Source: Thermoanaerobaculum sp. (GTDB taxonomy: Bacteria; Acidobacteriota; Thermoanaerobaculia; Multivoradales; UBA5704). From it: a stretch of DNA of 64,000 nucleotides. Under the pieces are notes generated by a model that saw only the letters and a list, made by a program, of their open reading frames with translations, had not been told where the DNA came from and did not search any database. The stretch lies in the NCBI GenBank assembly GCA_021154885.1, contig JAJKHS010000126.1, forward strand, positions 62,001 to 126,000, read 5' to 3'. Every line of letters starts with the position of its first letter. Position 1 is the stretch's first letter. A program made the translations under genes and the position numbers. Positions 44,809 through 53,463 of this stretch are shown piece after piece.

Positions 44809-47181
44809 TCACGCCCCCCGATTGAACTTCCGCATCAAATCCTCAAGGCTCGCCGCCGGTTTCTCAGGCGGTTTCGGCGCCGGCTTCGCCTGTGGCCGTC
44901 CCCCCTTTCCTCCGCCGCCTCCGCCGGGCCCCCCGGGCCGGTCCGGACGCCCGCCCCGGCCGGCGCTGCCGGCGGCGTGGCGGCCTTCGACCGGGGGCTG
45001 CTGGAGGGCCTTGATGGAGAGGCTGATGCGCTCGCGCTGGTAGTCCACTTCGAGGACCTTCACCTTGACGATCTCCCCCACCTTCACCGCCTCCCGCGGG
45101 TCCGCCACCCAGCGGTGGGTCAGCTCGGAGACGTGCACCAGGCCGTCGCGATGGACGCCGACGTCCACGAAGGCGCCGAAGTTGGCGACGTTCGAGACCC
45201 GCCCTTCGAGCACCATGCCGGGCTGCAGGTCTTTGACCGAGGTGACGTCCGGCCGCCACTCCGGAGTCTTGAACTCCGGGCGCGGATCGCGGCCCGGTCG
45301 GAGAAGCTCATTGCGGATGTCCTCCAAGGTGTATTTTCCCACTTGGTGCGCCGCGTCCGCGAAGCGGCTGAAGTCGAGCCTGCCCACCAGGTCCGGATCG
45401 CCCACCAGGCTGCCCACCGGCACGGCGAGCGCCGCAGCCATCTTCTGCACCACCTCGTAGCGCTCGGGGTGGACGGCCGTGCGGTCGAGCGGGTTCTCGC
45501 CCTCGCGGATGCGCAGGAAGCCGGCGGAGAGCTCGAAGGTCTTGGGTCCGAAGCCGGAGACCTTGAGCAGCGACTTGCGCGAGGGGAAGGGGCCGTTGCC
45601 GTCGCGATGGTGCACGATGGCGTGGGCCAGACGCTCGGAGAGGCCGGAGATCCGCCGCAGCAGCGAGGCCGAGGCCGTGTTGAGCTCGACGCCGACGCGG
45701 TTCACCGCGCCCTCGACGGCCGTGTCCAGCTCGCGGTCCAGCGCCTTCTGGTCCACGTCGTGCTGGTACTGGCCCACGCCCAGGGAGCGGGGCTCGATCT
45801 TCACCAGCTCGGCCAGCGGGTCCTGGAGGCGGCGGGCGATCGAAACCGCGCCGCGTAGCGAGACGTCGAGCGTGGGCAGCTCCTCGCGCGCCACGGCCGA
45901 GGCCGAGTAGACCGAGGCGCCCGTCTCCGGGACGATGGCCACCACCACCTTGTCGAGCCCGGCCTCCTGCACGGCTTTGCGGGCGAAGGCCTCGGTCTCG
46001 CGGCTGGCCGTGCCGTTGCCCACGGCCACGGCTTGGACGCCGTGCTTGCGGATCAAGGAGACGACCGTCTTCGCCGCGCCGGCTTCGTCGGCGTGGGGCG
46101 GGACGGCGTGGATGACGTCGGTCGCCACGACGCGCCCGGTGCCGTCCACCACCGCCAGCTTGCAGCCGGTGCGGAAGCCGGGATCGAGCCCCATGACGGC
46201 CGTCTGGCCCAGCGGCGCCTGGAGGAGCAGCGCCTCCAGGTTGGCGCGGAAGACGGCGATGGCCTGGGCCTCCGCCCGCTCGCGCATCTCGGAGCGGACC
46301 TCGTTGGCGATCGACGGCCGCAGCAGCCGCTTGTAGCCGTCCGCCGAAGCCTCGGCGAGCTGCCGGCCGCAGGGGGTGTCGAGCGGCAGGCGCCAGGAGC
46401 GGCCCAGGCGCTCGGCCTCGCGCTCGTCGTCGATCCGCAGGTCTGAAATCAGGAAGCCCTCGCGCTCCCCGCGCAGGATGGCCAGCAGGCGGTGGGAGGG
46501 GATGTCCCGGCCCGGCTCGTCGTGCGCGAAGTAGTCGCGGTAGGTGGCGGCCTCGGCGTCCTTCTCCTTCTCGGGGAGGACGCGCACGCGCAGCGTCCCC
46601 TCGGTGGCGAGCACCCGCCGCAGCTCGGCGCGCTCGCCGGCGTTCTCGGAGAGCCGCTCGGCCAGGACGTCCCGCGCGCCGGCCAGGGCCGTCTCCGCGT
46701 CCTCGACGCCCTTCTCGGCGTTGACGAACTCGCGAGCCAGCTCCTCCGGCAGGGTGCGCGAGGCGGCGTGAGCGAGCAGACTGTCCGCCAGCGGCTCCAG
46801 CCCCTTCTCGCGAGCGATCTGGGCGCGGGTGCGGCGCTTGGGTTTGTAGGGGAGGTAGAGGTCCTCCAGCTCCTGCTTGGTGACGGCGGCGCGGATCGCC
46901 GCCTCCAATTCATCGGTGAGCTTGCCCTGCTCGCGGATGCTCTCCAGGATGGCGTCCCGGCGCTCGGCGAGCTCCAGGAAATACTCCCGGCGTTTGAACA
47001 GGGTCTCGAGCTGCAGGTCCTCGAGGCCGCCCGTGGCCTCCTTGCGATAGCGGGCCACGAAGGGGACGGTGGCCCCCTCGGCAAACAGCTCGGAGGCGGC
47101 CTGCACCTGCTGCGGCCGGCAGCCCACCTCCGAGGCGATCATCGCGACGAAGGGCGGTTCGAGTACGGCGGTCTTGCTCAT
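44809..47181 (-). CDS. tex: Tex family RNA-binding/transcription accessory protein
   Basis: A 790-residue protein of near-family length. ATG 47,181 has AGGGAGA upstream; the longer frame is antisense to fabI and was rejected. Domains: Tex N-terminal helical region (VPFVARYRKEATGGLEDLQL), YqgF-like RNase H fold (AVMGLDPGFRTGCKLAVVDG), helix-hairpin-helix (ASLLRRISGLSERLAHAIV and SLLKVSGFGPKTFELSAGFL), and an S1 RNA-binding domain (GMVLEGRVSNVANFGAFVDV). The C-terminal 70 residues are Gly/Pro/Lys-rich. Tex binds nucleic acid and affects transcription; cytoplasmic. No sign of damage. Confidence 0.95.
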   Translation of the reverse strand: MSKTAVLEPPFVAMIASEVGCRPQQVQAASELFAEGATVPFVARYRKEATGGLEDLQLETLFKRREYFLELAERRDAILESIREQGKLTDELEAAIRAAVTKQELEDLYLPYKPKRRTRAQIAREKGLEPLADSLLAHAASRTLPEELAREFVNAEKGVEDAETALAGARDVLAERLSENAGERAELRRVLATEGTLRVRVLPEKEKDAEAATYRDYFAHDEPGRDIPSHRLLAILRGEREGFLISDLRIDDEREAERLGRSWRLPLDTPCGRQLAEASADGYKRLLRPSIANEVRSEMRERAEAQAIAVFRANLEALLLQAPLGQTAVMGLDPGFRTGCKLAVVDGTGRVVATDVIHAVPPHADEAGAAKTVVSLIRKHGVQAVAVGNGTASRETEAFARKAVQEAGLDKVVVAIVPETGASVYSASAVAREELPTLDVSLRGAVSIARRLQDPLAELVKIEPRSLGVGQYQHDVDQKALDRELDTAVEGAVNRVGVELNTASASLLRRISGLSERLAHAIVHHRDGNGPFPSRKSLLKVSGFGPKTFELSAGFLRIREGENPLDRTAVHPERYEVVQKMAAALAVPVGSLVGDPDLVGRLDFSRFADAAHQVGKYTLEDIRNELLRPGRDPRPEFKTPEWRPDVTSVKDLQPGMVLEGRVSNVANFGAFVDVGVHRDGLVHVSELTHRWVADPREAVKVGEIVKVKVLEVDYQRERISLSIKALQQPPVEGRHAAGSAGRGGRPDRPGGPGGGGGGKGGRPQAKPAPKPPEKPAASLEDLMRKFNRGA

Positions 47182-47274
47182 GGCGTCTCCCTGGGATGGA
47201 CGGGGTAAGTCTCTCATAGAGCCATCGGCTCGCCGGCTCTCCACTTCAGGATAATCGGGATAACATACCGCCCC

Positions 47275-48063
47275 ATGATCGCCATCGACCTCAAGGGCAA
47301 GCGTGGCCTCGTGATGGGAGTCGCCAACGCGCGCAGCCTCGGCTGGGCCATCGCCGAAAGGCTGGCAGCGGCGGGCGCCGAGCTGGCTTTCAGCTACCAG
47401 GGGGAGCGGCTGAAGGACGATCTGGAGAAGCTCACCCGCGACCTGGCGGGGACGCGGCTGTTCCAGTGCGACGTCACCAACGAGGAGGAGCTGAAAGGCA
47501 CCTTCGCCAGCCTCAGGGAGGCCTGGGGGAGCCTCGACTTCGTCGTCCACTCCATCGGCTTCGCCCCCCGGGCGGCCATGGACGGGCGCTACATCGAGAC
47601 CACCCGCGACGACTGGCGCACGGCGCTGGAGATCTCCGCCTACTCGCTGGTCTCCGTGGCCCGCGAGGCCGAGCCCCTCCTCAACGCGGGCGGCGCCCTC
47701 GTCACCCTCACCTACTACGCCGCGGAGAAGGTGGTGCCCAAGTACAACGTCATGGGCATCGCCAAGAGCGCTCTCGAGGCCAGCGTCCGCTACCTCGCCT
47801 ACGAGCTGGGCAAGAAGGGCGTGCGGGTCAACGCCGTCTCCGCCGGCCCGGTGCGGACGGTGGCCGCCCGCTCCATCCCCGGCTTCATGAAGATGTACAA
47901 CAAGGTGGGGAGCATCGCCCCCCTCGGCCGCAACGTCACCCACGAAGAGGTGGGCAACCTCGGCCTCTTCCTCCTCTCGTCCCTGGCCGGCGGCATCACC
48001 GGCGAGACGGTCTACGTCGATTCCGGCTTTCACATCATGGGCATGGAGCTGGGCGAGGAGTAG
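47275..48063 (+). CDS. fabI: enoyl-[acyl-carrier-protein] reductase (NADH)
   Basis: A 262-residue SDR enzyme of the fatty-acid synthase II pathway, reducing trans-2-enoyl-ACP. The cofactor motif is GVANARSLGWAIA; the catalytic pair is Tyr157-x6-Lys164 in KYNVMGIAKSAL; VVHSIGFAPRA lines the substrate site, and the position where FabI mutations give triclosan resistance (Gly in SIGF) is unchanged. Near-family length, cytoplasmic. No good Shine-Dalgarno precedes the ATG, and TAACAT lies 8 nt upstream, so the transcript may be leaderless. Divergent from tex with 93 bp between the starts. Confidence 0.96.
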   Translation: MIAIDLKGKRGLVMGVANARSLGWAIAERLAAAGAELAFSYQGERLKDDLEKLTRDLAGTRLFQCDVTNEEELKGTFASLREAWGSLDFVVHSIGFAPRAAMDGRYIETTRDDWRTALEISAYSLVSVAREAEPLLNAGGALVTLTYYAAEKVVPKYNVMGIAKSALEASVRYLAYELGKKGVRVNAVSAGPVRTVAARSIPGFMKMYNKVGSIAPLGRNVTHEEVGNLGLFLLSSLAGGITGETVYVDSGFHIMGMELGEE

Positions 48064-48122
48064 GGGGACCGGCCCGCCGGGCTCATCCCCCCTTTCCGTC
48101 CTTCGCCCTCGTCGATACTGCT

Positions 48123-48431
48123 TCAGCTTCCGGAGCCGTCACCGGGCGGCGGCGGAGTGGTTCCCTGAGTGGGGCCGCCAGGGTTCTGTATGCAGACCGG
48201 CTGACCTTGAGGATCGATGCCGCAGCCGTTCTTCGGCTTGATCGTGCGCTGGGCCGGAGCATGACCCCGGACGCTGCCCGTCAGGAGGTCCCACCAGTGT
48301 CCGAGAGAGCTCGACGCCACGTCCGCTCGCGAAAGCGTGGACCAGGCGGGCATGGCCCGAGAGGCAGCGGGGGCAAGGAGCAGGAAGGTTGCTAGTAGAG
48401 TTGAGATAATCCCAAGTTTCTTTTTGAGCAT
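48123..48431 (-). CDS. small secreted protein, Gly/Pro-rich tail
   Basis: A 102-residue protein from ATG 48,431, with GGAGGAG 9-10 nt upstream. MLKKKLGIISTLLATFLLLAP is a signal peptide ending near SRA. A Trp-containing segment (SSLGHWWDLLTGSV) and a Cys-x-Cys-spaced loop (GCGIDPQGQPVCI) precede a Pro/Gly-rich end. It resembles 35,043-35,312 in layout. No family recognised; possibly an envelope or surface protein. Confidence 0.55.
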   Translation of the reverse strand: MLKKKLGIISTLLATFLLLAPAASRAMPAWSTLSRADVASSSLGHWWDLLTGSVRGHAPAQRTIKPKNGCGIDPQGQPVCIQNPGGPTQGTTPPPPGDGSGS

Positions 48432-48627
48432 TTTCTTTTTCTCCTCCGCAAAATAGTCCATCAACAGAGAACGGGATCGGTCCTTGCCATAGTGCCGCGA
48501 GGAGGGCGAAGCGGGGCACTCGTCTGCAATCCGACTGCGATCACCTGCGATCGAGCGGCGGGTATACTCCCTGCCCCATGAAGAGCCTGATTTCGCAGAC
48601 CGGAATCATCGAACGAGGAGCACGGGC

Positions 48628-49671
48628 GTGCAGGCGCTGATCCTGGCCGGCGGCAGTGGCACGCGCTTCTGGCCCCTGTCGCGCAAACGGAGCCCCAAGC
48701 AGCTCCTGGCCCTGGAGGGGGAGCGGAGCCTGCTGCGCGACACCCTGGAGCGTCTGCGGCCGCTCGTCGGCCCGGAGTCGGTCTGGGTGTGCACCACCGA
48801 GGCGCTGGGGGAGCGGGTGCGCGCCGAGCTGCCGGAGGTGCCGCCCGAGCAGATCCTCCTCGAGCCCGAGGGGCGCAACACGGCTCCGGCCATCGGCTGG
48901 TCGGTGCGCTCGATGCCTGAGGCGGCGCGGCGGGGTGTAGTGGCCGTGCTGCCGGCGGATCATCGGGTTGGAGATGCCGCGGCCTTCCGCGACACCCTGG
49001 AGCGGGCCGGCCGGATCGTGGAGCGGGAGGACCGGGTGATGACTCTGGGCGTGACGCCGCGCTGGGCCGAAACGGGGTACGGCTACCTGGAGCTCGCGCC
49101 CGGAGCCGGCCCCGAGGGGGTGCGCCGGGTGCGGCGCTTCGTCGAGAAGCCGACGCCGGAGAACGCGGCCCGCTTCGTGGCCTCGGGCGACTACCTGTGG
49201 AACGCCGGTATCTTCCTCTTCCGCGGTGCCACGTTCCTGGAGGTCCTGGCGCGCCTCCAGCCGGAGCTGGCGGCCGGCCTGGAGGAGATCGCTGCGGCGC
49301 CCGGCCGGCGGCGCGAGCTCTACGCCCGGCTCCCCTCCGACTCCATCGACTACGCGGTGATGGAGAGGCTCGACGCCATCTCCACTCTCCCGCTCGACTG
49401 CGGCTGGAGCGATCTCGGCTCCTGGGAGGCGCTCGCCGAGGTGCTTCCCCCCGACGCCCAGGGGAACACCGGCCGCGGGGAGGTCGTGGCGGTGGACGCC
49501 CGCGACAACCTCCTGGTCTCCGACTCCGGCACCCTCGCCGTGCTGGGGGTCGAGGGGCTGGTGGTGGTACGCACCGGCGACGCCGTGCTGGTGTGCCCCA
49601 AGGCCCGCTCGCAGGAGGTGCGTAAGATCATCGCCGAGCTCGCCGCGCGGGGGCGCGGGGACCTCCTGTGA
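48628..49671 (+). CDS. manC: mannose-1-phosphate guanylyltransferase
   Basis: A 347-residue nucleotidyltransferase forming GDP-mannose from GTP and mannose-1-phosphate for surface polysaccharides. Motifs: ILAGGSGTRFWPLSRKRSPKQLLAL (P-loop-like), LEPEGRNTAPAIG, FVEKPTPENAARF and WNAGIFLFRG. It ends after the left-handed helix region and lacks the cupin isomerase domain of bifunctional enzymes. Start GTG 48,628 has GAGGAG 9 nt upstream, and TATACT lies at about 48,553. Its end overlaps trmB by 4 bp. Confidence 0.93.
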   Translation: MQALILAGGSGTRFWPLSRKRSPKQLLALEGERSLLRDTLERLRPLVGPESVWVCTTEALGERVRAELPEVPPEQILLEPEGRNTAPAIGWSVRSMPEAARRGVVAVLPADHRVGDAAAFRDTLERAGRIVEREDRVMTLGVTPRWAETGYGYLELAPGAGPEGVRRVRRFVEKPTPENAARFVASGDYLWNAGIFLFRGATFLEVLARLQPELAAGLEEIAAAPGRRRELYARLPSDSIDYAVMERLDAISTLPLDCGWSDLGSWEALAEVLPPDAQGNTGRGEVVAVDARDNLLVSDSGTLAVLGVEGLVVVRTGDAVLVCPKARSQEVRKIIAELAARGRGDLL

Positions 49672-50399
49672 TCCATCCCGTCGTGGTCTCCACGGCCGCG
49701 GGCGACCGCGGCCTGGCCGGCCTGCCCGCTCCCCTCCCCCTGGACGAGCTGGTGCCAGCCGCGGGTGCCACGACCGGAGCGGGTGCCGCCGAGGCCGGGG
49801 AGTGGGAGGTGGAGATCGGCTTCGGCAAGGGTCGCTACCTCCGCCGCCGCTGCCAGGAGGAGCCGGGCCGCCGCTTCCTCGGCATCGAGGTGGCCGGGGA
49901 GTATCACGGCCTCTTCGTCTCCCGGGTCCGCCGGCTGGGGCTCGGCAACTGGCTGGCCCTGCGCGGGGAGGCCCTCTACCTCCTCTCGGCCGTCCTCCCC
50001 GCCGGCTTCGCCGCGGCCCTCCACGTCTACTTCCCCGACCCGTGGCCGAAGAGCCGCCACCACAAGCGCCGCCTCTTCGATCCGGAGACGGTGGACCTGG
50101 TGCTGCGCCTTCTGCGCCGGGGCGGCCGCCTCTCCTTCGCCACGGATTTCCTGGACTACGGCGAACGGGTGGTGGAGATCCTCGCCGGCTATCCCGGCCT
50201 GCGGTGCGAGCGCCGGGAGCGGCCGTGGGACGAAGGGCCGCGCACCAACTACGAGGCCAAGTACGAGACCGAGGGGCGCCCCATCCTGCGGCTCGAAGGC
50301 GAGTTGGAGATGGACGGCGGCGAGGCGCCCCTCCACCCCCAGGGGGCACGGGCGGTGCTGGCGGCCGTCGGTGCGGACGAGCGCGACGAGGAGGACTGA
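49668..50399 (+). CDS. trmB: tRNA (guanine-N7-)-methyltransferase
   Basis: A 243-residue enzyme methylating G46 of tRNA with S-adenosylmethionine. WEVEIGFGKGRYL is SAM motif I, FLGIEVAGEYH is motif II-like, HVYFPDPWPKSRHHKRRLF is the family signature and TNYEAKYETEGR the C-terminal substrate-binding block. GTG 49,668 overlaps the manC stop (GTGA). Residues 1-40 are an extra N-terminal stretch. Cytoplasmic. Confidence 0.94.
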   Translation: MIHPVVVSTAAGDRGLAGLPAPLPLDELVPAAGATTGAGAAEAGEWEVEIGFGKGRYLRRRCQEEPGRRFLGIEVAGEYHGLFVSRVRRLGLGNWLALRGEALYLLSAVLPAGFAAALHVYFPDPWPKSRHHKRRLFDPETVDLVLRLLRRGGRLSFATDFLDYGERVVEILAGYPGLRCERRERPWDEGPRTNYEAKYETEGRPILRLEGELEMDGGEAPLHPQGARAVLAAVGADERDEED

Positions 50400-50401
50400 G
50401 G

Positions 50402-50638
50402 ATGACGGAGCCAGGATCGCCGAAATCGCCGGCAGCGCCGCCCGGCCCCGAGCCGCCCGCCCGCTGGAGTTGGGGAGCCCGCTTCTGGTTCCTCGTCACC
50501 CTGCTGATCGGCCCCGCCTACGTCCTCTGGATGACGGGGGTGGAGGGGCGGCGGATCTGGGTCGTGGTGGGGATCATCCTCCTCATCGCCCTCTGCGCCG
50601 GCCTCGCCCATTGGCTGATGGGGATGACGCGGCGGTAG
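50402..50638 (+). CDS. small two-helix membrane protein
   Basis: A 78-residue protein whose ATG is 2 nt after the trmB stop, so translationally coupled. A Pro/Gly-rich N-terminus precedes two membrane helices (FWFLVTLLIGPAYVLWM and VVVGIILLIALCAGLAHWLM). No family identified. It may simply travel with trmB; no role can be given. Confidence 0.7.
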   Translation: MTEPGSPKSPAAPPGPEPPARWSWGARFWFLVTLLIGPAYVLWMTGVEGRRIWVVVGIILLIALCAGLAHWLMGMTRR

Positions 50639-50692
50639 AGGCCGCAGGAAGCCGCCGCTTGCCGTGTTCCACGGTCAGGAGGAAACACGACC

Positions 50693-51028
50693 ATGAACGT
50701 CAAGAAGAGCTTCGCTTTGACCATAGCCCTGACCGTCCTCGTCTCCGCTCTCGCTTTCTCGTCTGCCGCCTCGGCCGCCCGGGTGGGGATCAGTCTCCGC
50801 GTCAACGCGCCGCCGCCGCCCCTGCACCGAGAGGTGGTGGTGGTGCGCCCGGGACCGGGTTTCGTCTGGGTCCGCGGTCACTGGGACTGGGTGGGGGGAC
50901 CCCGGGGATACGTCTGGATCCCCGGCGCCTGGATGCACCCGCCCCGTTCGCACGCCGTCTGGATCGAGCCGCGCTATGAGTTTCGCCACCACCGCCACTT
51001 CTTCGCTCGCGGCCACTGGAAGTTTTGA
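50693..51028 (+). CDS. secreted WXXGXW-repeat protein (first of two)
   Basis: A 111-residue protein with a signal peptide (MNVKKSFALTIALTVLVSALA, SAASA). The mature part shows the aromatic repeats GFVWVRGHWDWVGGPRGYVW and IPGAWMHPP, the YXWGXW/WXXGXW type found in small envelope proteins of Acidobacteriota and Proteobacteria. GGAGGAA precedes the ATG. It is followed 42 bp later by a paralogue. Probably exported; function unknown. Confidence 0.75.
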   Translation: MNVKKSFALTIALTVLVSALAFSSAASAARVGISLRVNAPPPPLHREVVVVRPGPGFVWVRGHWDWVGGPRGYVWIPGAWMHPPRSHAVWIEPRYEFRHHRHFFARGHWKF

Positions 51029-51070
51029 GCCCCCCAGGGTGTTGTAGACAGTAAGGAGGTATCAGTAACC

Positions 51071-51613
51071 ATGAACGCCAAGCGGTCCCTAGCCTTAGCC
51101 ATTGCCCTGTGCAGCCTGATCGCCGTCCTGGGCTTCACTCCCGCCGCCTCGGCTCGTACGCGGGTGAGCATCGGGATCGGCCTCGGATTCCCCGTCTACT
51201 ACGGTCCGCCTCCGCTGCGCCGCGAGGTGGCCTACGCCCGCCCCGGCCCCGGCTACACCTGGGTCGACGGTTATTGGGACTGGGACCCGGCGTACCAGGA
51301 TTACGTCTGGATCAGCGGCCGGTGGGTGCTCCCGTCCTACTACGACTCCTACTGGGTGGCGCCCCGCTACTCGGGGAACTACTTCTACGGCGGTTACTGG
51401 AGCCGTGGCTTTGATCGCGGCTTCCGCTCCCGCGGCTTCCGCGACCGCGACGATTTCCGCGGTTTCCGCGGCCACGATGATTTCCGCAGCTTCCGCGGCC
51501 ACGACAATTTCCGCGGCCAGGATCGCGGCGTCCGGCGCGATCATGACGGGCGGGACCGGGGCCACGACAGGGGGAACCGGGGCCGCGGGGACCACGACCA
51601 CCGGCGCCACTAG
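51071..51613 (+). CDS. secreted WXXGXW-repeat protein with Arg/Asp/Gly-rich tail
   Basis: A 180-residue paralogue of the previous product: similar signal peptide (MNAKRSLALAIALCSLIAVL, ASA) and repeats (GYTWVDGYWDWDPAYQDYVW, ISGRWVLP). From residue 118 the tail has FRGFRGHDD/FRSFRGHDN repeats and ends DRGNRGRGDHDHRRH, an intrinsically disordered, charge-alternating tail. TAAGGAGG precedes the ATG. The two genes arose by tandem duplication; the second gained the tail. Confidence 0.75.
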   Translation: MNAKRSLALAIALCSLIAVLGFTPAASARTRVSIGIGLGFPVYYGPPPLRREVAYARPGPGYTWVDGYWDWDPAYQDYVWISGRWVLPSYYDSYWVAPRYSGNYFYGGYWSRGFDRGFRSRGFRDRDDFRGFRGHDDFRSFRGHDNFRGQDRGVRRDHDGRDRGHDRGNRGRGDHDHRRH

Positions 51614-51630
51614 CTGACCTTCCGGAACCA

Positions 51631-51664
51631 GGCTCCCGGCGGTGATATCCTTCCGCCGGGAGCC
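51631..51664 (+). terminator. 12-bp perfect hairpin
   Basis: GGCTCCCGGCGG (51,631-51,642) pairs perfectly with CCGCCGGGAGCC (51,653-51,664) across a 10-nt loop. It lies 18 bp after the WXXGXW gene stop. No U-tract follows, so it may act as an attenuator or with Rho. The possible GTG start of the ABC exporter at 51,642 falls in this stem. Confidence 0.6.
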
Positions 51665-51671
51665 CGCGACC

Positions 51672-53423
51672 TTGCTCAACCGACTAACCTACCTCTGGCC
51701 CTACCTTCGACCCCACCGCCGTAAGCTGACCCTCGGCATCCTGGCGATCGTCGCCGGAGTCCTGCTGGGGCTGGTGAGCCCGCTGCTGGTGGGGCGAGCC
51801 ATCGACGCGGTGCGCCGGCACGTCTCCGCCGCCGAGCTGGCGGGCTACGCCGGCATGATCCTCGGGTTCTCCCTCGTCCAGGGCATCTTCACCTACCTGC
51901 AGCGGATGGTCTTGGTGGCCATGAGCCGCGACGTCGAATTCGACCTCCGTAACGTCTACTTCGCCGCCCTGGAGAAGCAGTCGCCGGCGTTCTTCCACCA
52001 ATATCCCACAGGCGACCTGATGGCCCGGGCCACCAACGACATCCAGGCCGTGCGCATGCTCTGCGGCCCGGCCATCATGTACAGCATCACCACCGTGATC
52101 ACCGGGCTGGGCGCGCTCCTCCTGATGGCGCGCATCAACGCCCGGCTGACGCTCATCGCCCTGGTGACCGCGCCGCTGGTGGCCGGCGCCACGTCCCTCT
52201 TCGGGCGCCGGATCCACCTCCTGTTCACCAGCGTCCAGGAGAAGTTCGCCAACGTCTCGGCCCGGGTGCAGGAGAACCTGGCCGGCGTGCGGGTGGTGCG
52301 GGCCTATGCCCGGGAGGCACGGGAGGAGGAGGACTTCGGGCGGGTGAACGAGGAATACCTGGAGGGCAACCGCCGTCTCATCGCCTGGTCGGTCGCCTTC
52401 CACCCTATCCTCCAGGCGCTCATCGGACTGGGCTTCGCGGCGGTGCTCTGGTACGGCGGCCTGCTGGTCATCCGCGGCCGGATCTCGATCGGCCAGTTCG
52501 TCACCTTCCAGCTCTTCCTCGGCAAGCTGGCATGGCCGATGATCGCCCTCGGCTGGGTGGTCAACCTGGCGCAGCGGGGCACCGCGTCCCTCGTCCGCAT
52601 CCAGAAAATCCTCGACGCCGAGCCGGCGATCCGCGACGCGGCCGATCCAGAGCCGGCAACCCCCGACCAGATCCATGGCTCTGTGCGTTTCCGGAGCCTG
52701 ACCTTCGCCTACCACGAGGGGGACGCTCCCGTGCTCTCCGACGTCGACCTCCAGGTGGCGGCCGGGCAGACGGTGGCCGTCGTCGGCCGCACCGGCGCGG
52801 GCAAGACCACGCTGCTCGCCCTCATCCCGCGGCTGATCGATCCGCCGCCGGGCACCTTGACGGTGGACGGCCTGGACGTCCGGCGGATGCCGCTCGCCCG
52901 CCTGCGCTCCGCCATCGGCATGGTACCCCAGGAGACCTTCCTCTTCTCGGCCACCATCCGCGAGAACATCGCCCTAGGCCGGCCGGATGCCAGCCTGGAG
53001 GAGGTGGCGCGAGCGGCGCGCCTGGCCGGCCTGGAGCAGGACCTGGCGGCCTTCCCCCACGGGCTCGACACCGTGGTGGGCGAGCGGGGCCTCACCCTCT
53101 CCGGCGGCCAGAAGCAGCGCGTGGCCCTCGCCCGGGCGCTGCTGCGCGAGCCGCGCATCCTGCTCCTCGACGACTGCCTCTCGGCCGTGGACACCCAGAC
53201 CGAGGAGCTGATCCTCTCCAATCTGCGGCAGGTCTTCGAAGGCCGGACGGTGTTCCTGGTCTCCCACCGCATCTCGACCGTCAAGGACGCGGACCTCATC
53301 CTCGTCCTCGACCACGGCCGCATCGCCGAGCGGGGCACCCACGGCCAGCTCATCGCCGCCGGCGGCCTCTACGCCGACCTGCACCAACGCCAGCTCCTGG
53401 AGGAGGAACTGGCGGCGGTGTAA
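51672..53423 (+). CDS. ABC exporter half-transporter (MdlA/BmrC-like)
   Basis: A 583-residue fused permease-ATPase. Six membrane helices occupy residues 1-310, starting LTLGILAIVAGVLLGLV. The ATPase shows Walker A (VGRTGAGKTT, near residue 375), signature LSGGQKQRVALARAL, and Walker B ILLLDDCLSAVDTQTEE. The residue after Walker B Asp is Asp, not the catalytic Glu, as in the degenerate site of heterodimeric exporters; a partner half is not encoded nearby. TTG 51,672 (GGGAG 9 nt upstream) is preferred over GTG 51,642, which is inside the hairpin. Substrate unknown. Confidence 0.88.
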   Translation: MLNRLTYLWPYLRPHRRKLTLGILAIVAGVLLGLVSPLLVGRAIDAVRRHVSAAELAGYAGMILGFSLVQGIFTYLQRMVLVAMSRDVEFDLRNVYFAALEKQSPAFFHQYPTGDLMARATNDIQAVRMLCGPAIMYSITTVITGLGALLLMARINARLTLIALVTAPLVAGATSLFGRRIHLLFTSVQEKFANVSARVQENLAGVRVVRAYAREAREEEDFGRVNEEYLEGNRRLIAWSVAFHPILQALIGLGFAAVLWYGGLLVIRGRISIGQFVTFQLFLGKLAWPMIALGWVVNLAQRGTASLVRIQKILDAEPAIRDAADPEPATPDQIHGSVRFRSLTFAYHEGDAPVLSDVDLQVAAGQTVAVVGRTGAGKTTLLALIPRLIDPPPGTLTVDGLDVRRMPLARLRSAIGMVPQETFLFSATIRENIALGRPDASLEEVARAARLAGLEQDLAAFPHGLDTVVGERGLTLSGGQKQRVALARALLREPRILLLDDCLSAVDTQTEELILSNLRQVFEGRTVFLVSHRISTVKDADLILVLDHGRIAERGTHGQLIAAGGLYADLHQRQLLEEELAAV

Positions 53424-53463
53424 GGTCCTCATCCGGTGTAGCATCGCCCGGGAGGTAGAGGGC

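Noticed and set aside
48578-48644. 20-codon leader peptide ahead of manC
   Set aside because: It follows a TATACT box and reads to a stop within manC, but no attenuator structure or codon run supports it.
48541-50499. 652-codon minus-strand ORF opposite manC and trmB
   Set aside because: Arg/Pro/Gly-rich antisense frame; both plus-strand genes are clear.
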